Assembly: GCA_035527715.1 (NCBI GenBank)
Contig: DATKZY010000199.1
Span: forward strand, 66,962 to 130,961
Origin: DSUN01 sp035527715
GTDB taxonomy: Bacteria > Planctomycetota > PUPC01 > DSUN01
DNA length: 64,000 bases
Reading direction: 5' to 3'
Part shown: positions 8,476 through 16,128 of the stretch, piece by piece
Layout: the number at the start of each line of letters is the position of its first letter
Position numbering within the stretch: the stretch's first letter is position 1
The notes under the pieces: model-generated
Databases searched by the model: none
What the model saw: only the letters and a program-made list of their open reading frames with translations
What the model was told of the DNA's origin: nothing
Made by a program: the position numbers and the translations under genes

Positions 8476-10989
8476 ATGAGACAGGCCCTCCTGGCGCTCC
8501 TCATCATCCCGTGGCCGGCCGCTCTAGCCGGCCAGCCGCCGGCCTTCACCAGAAAGCTCACAGCGACCCGGCTCGACGCCGGCAAGGTGAAAATCGAGTT
8601 CACCATTGACCGGGCAACTGATGTGGCGGTGCACATCGAGGACGAGAGGGGCCGCATCCTCCGCCACCTGGCGGCCGGCGTCCTCGGGCCCAACGCGCCC
8701 GAGCCGCTCGCCAAAGGCTCCCTCGCCCAGGCGCTCCTCTGGGACAGGAAGGATGACCTGGGCCGCCCGGTGCCCGACGGCGCGTGTCGCGCGCGGGTGC
8801 GGCTGGGGCTGAGGCCCGCCTTCGATGGGTTCCTGGGCTTCAATCCCGCTGCCGTCGGCTCGGTGCGCGCCCTGGCCGTGGGCCCCGGCTCCGAGCTGTT
8901 CGTGTTCCACTGCTTCGGCACCCTGCATCCGAGCGACAACTCGCTGGCCTGCTCGGTGTTCAGCCGCGACGGCACGTACCGGCGAACGATCCTGCCGTAT
9001 CCAGCCAATCTGCCCGACGAGAGGCTCAAGGGCCTGAAGCGCATCGAGCTGGGCGACGGCGCGAAGGTGCCCTTCCTCTACCAGGCCGAGACGCGCTCGC
9101 TCGTGCCCGGCGCCGGCGACATCGAGAACCACGAGGCCGTGGCGACCCGCGATGGCCGTGTGGCCTTCGTCGGCCGCCTCGAGGTCCTGCGCTACGCTCA
9201 GCCAGGTCCCATCCATGTCGTGGAGTTCCGCGCCGATGGGAGTGTGCCCGAGCAGCCCCTCAAGACCAGGATCTTCGAAAAGGGCGTGTCGGCCACGCTG
9301 GCCCTCTCGCCCGACGAGACGACCATCTACGCCTCGGACGTGCGGAAGTCGAAGGCCCACTACGGCCTGCCAGTGAACATCGTCTACAGGTTCGGCTGGG
9401 ACGACCAGGAGGCCAAGCCCTTCCTCGGCGGGCCGGATGCGGCGGGCGACGCCGCGCTCGACGACCCCAAGGGCATCGCCTGCGACAAGGAGGGGAGCCT
9501 CTTCGTGGCCGACAAGGGGCACGACCGCGTGGCCGTGTTCCGGCCCGACGGCGCGTTCGTCGGCGCCCTGAAGACCACGCGGCCCGAGCGGGTCGCAGTC
9601 CACCGCGCCACCGGCGCGCTCTACGTTCTCGGCGGCCCCGGGATCAACGAGCTTGTGAAATTCAACTCCTGGAAGGACCCCCAGCCGGTCGCAACCGCCA
9701 AGCTCCCGACATTCAAGCACGACGGCTACCGGGCCTCGATGGCCCTCGACGACCAGGCGGACCCGCCCGTCCTCTGGGTCGGCTCGCACCAGGGTTACTA
9801 CGCCCGCTTCACGCTCATTCGCATCGAGGACAAGGGAGCCGCCTTCGGCGAACAGGTGGACGTTGGGGCGCTCGCCGTCAAGGCCAGCCCAAGCGTCGGC
9901 GCCGTGACTGACCTGAACCTCGACCGCGAGCGGGAATGGCTCTATGCCAACACGGGGCCACGCTTCGACGGCCGCACGGGGAAGCGCGAGGGCATCTCCG
10001 TCCCCATCCCCCGAACGTCCTACAAGCAGGGCGCCGTCATCGCCGCGGGGCTCGATGGCTTTCTCTACCTCCACTCCTCGGGCAAGGACAAGGGGGTCTA
10101 CCGCTTCGACCGCGACCTCAAGCCTGCGCCCTTTGCAGGCGCGGACGCAAGCTACATCCCGAACGCTGGTTCCCTGCGGCTCCGCGGCCGGGGCATCACG
10201 GCCGACCCGAGGGGGAACGTGTACCTGCTCTGGCAGAAGCCGAAGGAGGCCCAGTCGCCCGGCGACGCCCAGGATGCCAATGCCCTGGCCGTCTACGGCC
10301 CCGACGGCAAGGTGAAGAACGAGAAGCTCGTTGACGCCGAAATCCGCAGCCTGAGCTCCGTGCGAGTGGACTTCCAGGGCAACCTCTACCTCGCCCTCGG
10401 CCTCCGGCCCGGCACCGATACCTTGCCGCCCGGCCTCAAGGGGAAACTCCCCGCGGGCGCCACGGACCCCGACGCCGTCGCCGGCGTCAACTTCTATCCC
10501 TACATCTACGGCTCCATCGCCAAGTTCGGCCCCGAGGGCGGCCTGATCCGCAAGGGAGCCGGCGGCATCCCGTGCAACTACAACGTCGGCCTGACCACCG
10601 AGGTCAAGGGCGCACGATGGATCTTCCCAGGGGCCAGCAACGTCCCCTCCTGGCGCACCGGCACGCCCTACGTGAAACCCGACATCTGCCTGTGCGAGTC
10701 GCCGCGGTTCGACGTGGACGGCTTTGGCCGCAGCTTCTTCCCCGACGCGGGCCGCTTCCGCGCCGGCGTGATTGACACGGCGGGGAACGAGATCGGCTGG
10801 TTCGGAACGTACGGCAACCAGGACTCGGCCGGCCCGGGCAGCGCCGTGCCAGTCCCCGACATCCCGCTGTGCTGGCCCCACGCCGTGGCCGTGGGTGACG
10901 AGTTCGTCTATGTTGGCGACCGCCTGAATCGCCGCGTGGTGCGCGTGAAGCTCGCCTGCGCGGCCGAGGAGTCTTGCCCCATCCAGTGA
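8476..10989 (+). CDS. Secreted FlgD-Ig/NHL protein with CxC motif, paralogue 1
   Basis: 837 aa; ATG 8476 lies two bases after the preceding stop with GAGGGGAAG upstream. Signal peptide LLALLIIPWPAALAG. Residues about 22-115 form a FlgD-like Ig domain (DVAVHIEDERGRILRHLAAG, LLWDRKDDLGRPVPDG). The rest is an NHL/SMP-30-like propeller with blades such as DPKGIACDKEGSLFVADKGH and RVDFQGNLYLALG. Near the C-terminus, DICLCESPRFDVDGFGR carries the family CxC-DVD signature, and the protein ends CAAEESCPIQ. I know no enzymatic role for this architecture; possibly ligand binding, with paired cysteines forming a disulfide. Six paralogues are in this window. Confidence 0.75.
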   Translation: MRQALLALLIIPWPAALAGQPPAFTRKLTATRLDAGKVKIEFTIDRATDVAVHIEDERGRILRHLAAGVLGPNAPEPLAKGSLAQALLWDRKDDLGRPVPDGACRARVRLGLRPAFDGFLGFNPAAVGSVRALAVGPGSELFVFHCFGTLHPSDNSLACSVFSRDGTYRRTILPYPANLPDERLKGLKRIELGDGAKVPFLYQAETRSLVPGAGDIENHEAVATRDGRVAFVGRLEVLRYAQPGPIHVVEFRADGSVPEQPLKTRIFEKGVSATLALSPDETTIYASDVRKSKAHYGLPVNIVYRFGWDDQEAKPFLGGPDAAGDAALDDPKGIACDKEGSLFVADKGHDRVAVFRPDGAFVGALKTTRPERVAVHRATGALYVLGGPGINELVKFNSWKDPQPVATAKLPTFKHDGYRASMALDDQADPPVLWVGSHQGYYARFTLIRIEDKGAAFGEQVDVGALAVKASPSVGAVTDLNLDREREWLYANTGPRFDGRTGKREGISVPIPRTSYKQGAVIAAGLDGFLYLHSSGKDKGVYRFDRDLKPAPFAGADASYIPNAGSLRLRGRGITADPRGNVYLLWQKPKEAQSPGDAQDANALAVYGPDGKVKNEKLVDAEIRSLSSVRVDFQGNLYLALGLRPGTDTLPPGLKGKLPAGATDPDAVAGVNFYPYIYGSIAKFGPEGGLIRKGAGGIPCNYNVGLTTEVKGARWIFPGASNVPSWRTGTPYVKPDICLCESPRFDVDGFGRSFFPDAGRFRAGVIDTAGNEIGWFGTYGNQDSAGPGSAVPVPDIPLCWPHAVAVGDEFVYVGDRLNRRVVRVKLACAAEESCPIQ

Positions 10990-10999
10990 GGTCACGGCA

Positions 11000-13654
11000 A
11001 TGCTCTCGCGTGCACTTGTTCCCGTCGTCGTCCTTGTCGTTGTCGTCGAATCTGGCGAGCTCTCCTTCACCAGCAAGCCGACCGTCAGGCGTGCCGGCAA
11101 CAGGGTGGCAATCGAGTTCGCGGTTGACCGCGCGACCGACGTTGCGGTCTACGTCGAGGACCCCAGCGGCAAGGTGCTGCGTCACCTGGCGGCTGGCGTA
11201 CTCGGCCCGAACGCGCCCGAGCCGCTAAGCAAGGACTCCCTGAAGCAGACCCTCATGTGGGACGGCACGGACGACCTGGGCAACGCCGTCGCGCCCGGCC
11301 CGGTGCGCGTGAGGGTCTGCGCAGGGATGCAGGTCCGATACGGTGGCGTGGCGTTCGCCAAGGAGGCCGGCCCGAACGCGATCGTGGACGTTACTGGCCT
11401 CGCTGTCCGGCCCGACGGGCGGCTCTATGCGCTCGGCAACCGCTGGTCCCGCTACTCCTGGCAGAATACCGCCGTCTCCATCTACCGCCGCGACGGCTCG
11501 TACGAGAAGACCATCAAGCCGTTCCCGCCGAGTCTGGCGCCCGAGCGTGTGGCCGCCCTCGGCGCGTTCAAGAGCGACAAGGGCGACCTGATTCCCATCA
11601 TCCACCGCGTGCTCGGCACCACCTTCTACCCCTATGAGGACCGGTCGGGCCAGCAGATGGCGGTCACGCGGGATGGCATGCTCGTCGTGGCGGCCGTCGC
11701 CCCCGGACTGAACGCGGTCACTCGTGGAGAAAGCGCGCATCTGGCCGCCATTGACGCGGACGGCGGCATCCCCCTCCCCTCCTATGCCGGCCCGCTCCTG
11801 CGGGAGAAGCACGGCTTCGACCGAGTTCACCTGGTCATGGGCAGCGACGACAAGACCGTGTACCTGACGGGCATTGGCCCGCGACGCCACGTGAGCAACG
11901 TGGGCACGATGGCCTTCAACGCCCCAGCCGTCTTCCGAGCCACGCTTCCCGCCCTCGGGCCTGCGGAACCGGTCTTCGGCGACCCCGCGGCGGCCGGCAA
12001 CGACGACGCCCACCTCGACGACCCCCGCGGCATCGCCTGCGATGGCAAGGCCCACCTCTTCGTGGCCGACTTCGCCAACAACCGCGTCGTGGTGCTCGAT
12101 GAGAAGGAGATGAAACTCGTCGCGGCCGTCGAGGTCGAGGCGCCCGAATGGGTCGGCGTCAACCCCCGAACCGGCGAGCTGTACGTTCAGAGCAACGACC
12201 AGGTGGTCAAGTTCTCGGGCTGGCGTGAGCCGAAACAGGTGGCGGCGGCCTCGCTCGCCTGGGCGCAGGAGGGGCTGAAGGGAGAGGACAAGAAGCGGCT
12301 GCGGCTCTTCTTCGCCCTCGATGCGGGCGCCGAGCGCCCCGTGCTGTGGGTCGGCCGCAGCCGGGGCGCCGATCCCCTGCGCCGCTGCGAGGACCTGCGC
12401 GACGAGTTCTCCGACTTCACGCCCGCCGGCTGCTACAACGCGCCCTACCTGTGGAACCTGTCGGTGGACCCGACCCGCCAGGACGTCGCCTGCCGCGTCG
12501 GCGACGGCAGCCTCGAAATCGTCAACGAGGCGACGGGCAGCACGGAGCGGATAAGGGCAGACCACGCAACCGTGTGCCGCCTCGGCCCCAAGGGCGAGGT
12601 CTACGGCATGCACCACTGGGGCAAGACCGGCATCGTCCGCTACGACCGCAAGGGCAAGACCCTCCCTTTCGAGGCGACGGCCAACGACCCCGACAGGGAA
12701 CGCCAGGGCCGCCTCCGAAACAGGCCCTCCGGCACGACATCCTGGGAGCGCGACTTCTTCATTGACCGCCGCGGCGACATCTACGTGAAGAACCGCGGCG
12801 AGGTCTACCACGGCCTGATGACCGTCGAGGTCTACGGCCCCGACGGCGCGCACAAGCGCACCGCCATCTGGCTCACCTGCGACGGCTCGCTCGGTCCCCG
12901 GGTGGACCCCAGGGGGAACCTATACATGGGCGAGTGCATCAAGCCTATCGGCAAGCCCTATCCCGACCTCTTCGCCGGCCGGCTGCCGAAGCACGCCGAG
13001 CGCGAGTACACCTGGATGTATGGCAGCCTGGTCAAGTACAGCCCTGAGGGCGGCGCCGCCTGGTTCCCCTACGACTACGACTACAATACGCGGAAGCAGT
13101 TCCCGTATCCATTCGAAGGCGAGGCGAAGCTCGACCCCAACCTCCCTCGTGAGAAGGTCAGCGGGAACCGCGGGCCGCACCTGACGAAGGAGCCGTTCGA
13201 CCTTCAGGGCGCGCTCTGGTGGCGCTTCGGCTTCGCCTACCTCCTCGACATGTCCCACTGCGGCACCGACCGCTGCCACTGCACCGCCTGTGACTTCGAC
13301 GTAGACGACTTCGGCCGCGTCTTCTATCCCGACCAGGGGCGCTTCCGCGTCGAGGTCATCGACACCAACGGCAACGAGATCCTCCACTTCGGAGCCTATG
13401 GCAACCAGGACTACTGCGGCCCGAGTAGCTACGTGGTGGACCCGAAGACCAGGCTCCTGCGGCCTCGGCAACCCGACGACGCGGCGGACATCGAGAGCCC
13501 GTTCGCCAAGCCCGAGATCGCGTTCAACTGGTTCGTCGGGCTGGCCGTGTCGGACCGTTTCGTCTATGTGGCCGATGGTGCGAACCGCCGCGTCCTGCGG
13601 TGCAAGATAGGCTACGCGGCCCAGGAAACCAGCGACGCAAGGAGCAGCCAATGA
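11000..13654 (+). CDS. Secreted FlgD-Ig/NHL protein with CxC motif, paralogue 2
   Basis: 884 aa from ATG 11000 (GAGG about 8 bases upstream, ten-base gap after paralogue 1). The signal peptide VPVVVLVVVVESG is encoded by a TCG-rich repeat (11021-11053). The FlgD-like Ig domain (DVAVYVEDPSGKVLRHLAAG, LMWDGTDDLGNAV) is closest in wording to paralogue 1, suggesting a tandem duplication. NHL blades include DPRGIACDGKAHLFVADFAN. The signature diverges here: CGTDRCHCTACDFDVDDFGR has two extra cysteines and has lost the RF. The tail GYAAQETSDARSSQ lacks the Cys-Pro ending of most siblings. Role unknown. Confidence 0.75.
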   Translation: MLSRALVPVVVLVVVVESGELSFTSKPTVRRAGNRVAIEFAVDRATDVAVYVEDPSGKVLRHLAAGVLGPNAPEPLSKDSLKQTLMWDGTDDLGNAVAPGPVRVRVCAGMQVRYGGVAFAKEAGPNAIVDVTGLAVRPDGRLYALGNRWSRYSWQNTAVSIYRRDGSYEKTIKPFPPSLAPERVAALGAFKSDKGDLIPIIHRVLGTTFYPYEDRSGQQMAVTRDGMLVVAAVAPGLNAVTRGESAHLAAIDADGGIPLPSYAGPLLREKHGFDRVHLVMGSDDKTVYLTGIGPRRHVSNVGTMAFNAPAVFRATLPALGPAEPVFGDPAAAGNDDAHLDDPRGIACDGKAHLFVADFANNRVVVLDEKEMKLVAAVEVEAPEWVGVNPRTGELYVQSNDQVVKFSGWREPKQVAAASLAWAQEGLKGEDKKRLRLFFALDAGAERPVLWVGRSRGADPLRRCEDLRDEFSDFTPAGCYNAPYLWNLSVDPTRQDVACRVGDGSLEIVNEATGSTERIRADHATVCRLGPKGEVYGMHHWGKTGIVRYDRKGKTLPFEATANDPDRERQGRLRNRPSGTTSWERDFFIDRRGDIYVKNRGEVYHGLMTVEVYGPDGAHKRTAIWLTCDGSLGPRVDPRGNLYMGECIKPIGKPYPDLFAGRLPKHAEREYTWMYGSLVKYSPEGGAAWFPYDYDYNTRKQFPYPFEGEAKLDPNLPREKVSGNRGPHLTKEPFDLQGALWWRFGFAYLLDMSHCGTDRCHCTACDFDVDDFGRVFYPDQGRFRVEVIDTNGNEILHFGAYGNQDYCGPSSYVVDPKTRLLRPRQPDDAADIESPFAKPEIAFNWFVGLAVSDRFVYVADGANRRVLRCKIGYAAQETSDARSSQ
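11021..11053. repeat. TCG-rich repeat inside signal peptide
   Basis: CCGTCGTCGTCCTTGTCGTT followed by GTCGTCGAATCT. It aligns end to end with the arm at 61536-61567 with only a few substitutions, and encodes VVVLVVVVES. Confidence 0.6.
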
Positions 13655-16128
13655 AGCGACCATGTCTTGCCTTGCTGGTCCTGGGTGCTGTGGCTTGGGC
13701 GGGCGAGGAATGGCCCTCGCCCGTCACCTGGAAGCCCGATCCGCGAGCGGTTCAGAGCGGCCTCTACATCGCGCCGAGGCCATTGGCCACAAAGGCGCAA
13801 GTGGCCTTCACCGTCACCGAGCCTTCGGGCGTCGCCCGCAAGAGGTGGCCCGTCCGAGGCGCCCTCCCCCTCTTCCGCGGCGAGCTGAAGGACCCGAATG
13901 CGATCCGCCTCCTCGACGCCGCCGGCAAGGAAATCCCCGTCCAGGGCCTCGCCACCGCCTTCTGGCCCGAGAAGACCATCCGCTTCCTGTGCCTCGACTT
14001 CCTCACCGACCTCGCCCCGAACGAGGAGAAGCGCTTCACCCTCGAATACGGCACGGAGTTCGGGGGCAGGAAACTGGAAGCGCCCGAGACGATGGCGAAG
14101 TTGACAGGACTGGCCGTCGTCTGCGGAAACGACAAGGGAGAGAACTTCGAGACGCACGAGCTCGACATCGAGGAGAAGCGGATTGTCGAGCAAGGTCCCG
14201 TGCAGACCACCCACCATCTCCTAGGCCACTACGGCCGCGGTAAGGCGTTCCAACCGGCTGACCCCAACGACAAGGATGTCTGGCGCTACCCGGCTTCAAT
14301 CTTCGTTCGGTTCCATCATGGCACAGGCCGCGTCTACATCGAGCACACGTTCGGCTACAACGGTGACGAGTACCACGACTTCGTGCAAAGCTACGGTCTG
14401 ACCGTCCAGGTGCCTGAAGCGTCGAAGTTCGTCTATGGACGAGACGGCGGCGAGGCGGCGGAGGTGCCCCTCGGTGTCCGCCTCAATCAGTTCGCCCACG
14501 ACCAATGGGTGCTGACAGGGCAGGCCCGAGCAAAGGGCAAGCGCTTCGGCGGCTGGGCCGCCGTTCAGGGAGAGGAGAAGCGCGTCCTCTTTGCCGTGCG
14601 CGATGGCTGGCAAAACTGGCCCCTGGCTTTCGCAGCCGACAGGCGTGGCTACTTCTTCGTCGGGTTGCTCGCCGAGAGTCACGACCGCGCGCTCGATCTG
14701 CGTTACGAGGAGGAAGGCGGCGAGCCGCTGCGGAAGATCGCCAACCACTCGATGTTCTTCGGAGATGAGTTGACACTGTACTACTCCTCGAACAACACGC
14801 AGTCCATGCGGGGCCGGGCGCGCGGCCTCAAGAAGATTCACGAGATACTGGTTGACGTGTCGGATGGGAAGGAGCCGGCGGCGGATGTTGGCAAGGCGCA
14901 TCAGCTCCCGCTCGTGCCGTGGCCCGGCGCGGAACGCTTCAAGGAGACGCGGGCGCTCGGCCACATCGGGGTCTACGGCGAGCCGAAGTGGGACTTCCTG
15001 AAGGGCTACTTCTCCGTGATGCTCGACGGCCTCACGATGACCCACGAGGCGAACGGTCTCTACGGCTGGGTGGATTGGGGCGACCTGCCGATGTGCAACA
15101 GCCCGAGCGGCGGCAAGTTCAAGATGGAGATGGATGGCGGGGTCGGCTGGTCGAACGGCGAGCGGGCGATGGCGCCCTACCTCTACCACTACGCCGCGGG
15201 CGGCGGCCGCCGCTTCCTCGACCTGGGCCGGGCGATGGTCCACCACACCATCGGCATTGACACCGAGCACCCCGGCGGCGACATGAAGCACGGCGCCTAC
15301 CATCGCCACAACCAGGTCCACTGGCGGCACAACGACGCCGGCACCCGCCAGGGCGGCTACCGCGGCTGGCACAACTACTACTGGCTCACCGGCGACCCCG
15401 AGGTCGGCCGCCTCATGCTCCTCGAAGGGCTGGACTCTCCTGCCCAACGCACGATGATGGACCTCCGCGTGGAGAACAAGGACGTGCGCGTGGGCTACGA
15501 CTACCAGCACTGCGCCAGCCACCTGCTCGCCCACTGCTGCTGGATCACCACGGGCGACTGGCGCTACGCCCGCGCCCATCCCGCCATCGTGAAGCTCTGG
15601 AAGACCGCGGGACAGGAGGGCAAGGCCACGCAGCAAGGCTGGGTCTTCTTCGACCTCAAGGACGGCGAGCCGACCGGCTACAAGCTCGCCAAGCCCGGGG
15701 CGCAGCTCGGCTACTGGCTCACCTACGGCGGCGACGACCTCTGCCTGGAGTGGGCGGCCCTCACGGGCGACCCCAACGCGGTGGACGCCGTCCTGCTCCA
15801 GGGGAAGCTCCACGGGAAGGGGAGCATCCCGAACGGCCCGGAGCCGCTCTACCATTCGCCCGAGGCCCTCTACCTCGGCCTGGCCTACCTCGACCCGAAC
15901 CACACAGAACTGAAGCGCCTGCTCCAACAGCGCCTCTGGGCCAACACGAACCTCAAGCGCTTCCGCGAGAAGGGGCTGACGACCACGGGCGACTACCGGA
16001 GCGCCGAGGACTGGGATCGCTACGGCACCTATCTGTATCGCAAGAACGGGTTCTCCATCCACGGCGCGCAGGGGCTCGAGGTGCTCCACCTGGTGCGAGC
16101 GATGGAACTCCTGAAATCGGAGCCATGA
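13651..16128 (+). CDS. Secreted PcRGLX/YetA-like (exo-rhamnogalacturonan lyase-like) protein
   Basis: 825 aa. ATG 13651 overlaps the previous stop (ATGA), with AAGGAG six bases upstream. Signal peptide CLALLVLGAVAWAG. Three regions match my recollection of the PcRGLX/YetA family: an N-terminal RIFT-barrel part (RWPVRGALPLFRGELKD, FWPEKTIRFLCLDFLTDL; about 40-130), a central beta-sandwich with FVRFHHGTGRVYIEHTFGYN, and a C-terminal alpha/alpha toroid with YGWVDWGDLPM, GAYHRHNQVHWRHND and HNYYWLTGDPEVGRLM. Family members in fungi are exo-acting rhamnogalacturonan lyases (PL26); bacterial homologues are mostly uncharacterised. If correct, the operon targets a pectin-like or related acidic polysaccharide. 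The lyase residues were not confirmed by alignment. Confidence 0.6.
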   Translation: MKRPCLALLVLGAVAWAGEEWPSPVTWKPDPRAVQSGLYIAPRPLATKAQVAFTVTEPSGVARKRWPVRGALPLFRGELKDPNAIRLLDAAGKEIPVQGLATAFWPEKTIRFLCLDFLTDLAPNEEKRFTLEYGTEFGGRKLEAPETMAKLTGLAVVCGNDKGENFETHELDIEEKRIVEQGPVQTTHHLLGHYGRGKAFQPADPNDKDVWRYPASIFVRFHHGTGRVYIEHTFGYNGDEYHDFVQSYGLTVQVPEASKFVYGRDGGEAAEVPLGVRLNQFAHDQWVLTGQARAKGKRFGGWAAVQGEEKRVLFAVRDGWQNWPLAFAADRRGYFFVGLLAESHDRALDLRYEEEGGEPLRKIANHSMFFGDELTLYYSSNNTQSMRGRARGLKKIHEILVDVSDGKEPAADVGKAHQLPLVPWPGAERFKETRALGHIGVYGEPKWDFLKGYFSVMLDGLTMTHEANGLYGWVDWGDLPMCNSPSGGKFKMEMDGGVGWSNGERAMAPYLYHYAAGGGRRFLDLGRAMVHHTIGIDTEHPGGDMKHGAYHRHNQVHWRHNDAGTRQGGYRGWHNYYWLTGDPEVGRLMLLEGLDSPAQRTMMDLRVENKDVRVGYDYQHCASHLLAHCCWITTGDWRYARAHPAIVKLWKTAGQEGKATQQGWVFFDLKDGEPTGYKLAKPGAQLGYWLTYGGDDLCLEWAALTGDPNAVDAVLLQGKLHGKGSIPNGPEPLYHSPEALYLGLAYLDPNHTELKRLLQQRLWANTNLKRFREKGLTTTGDYRSAEDWDRYGTYLYRKNGFSIHGAQGLEVLHLVRAMELLKSEP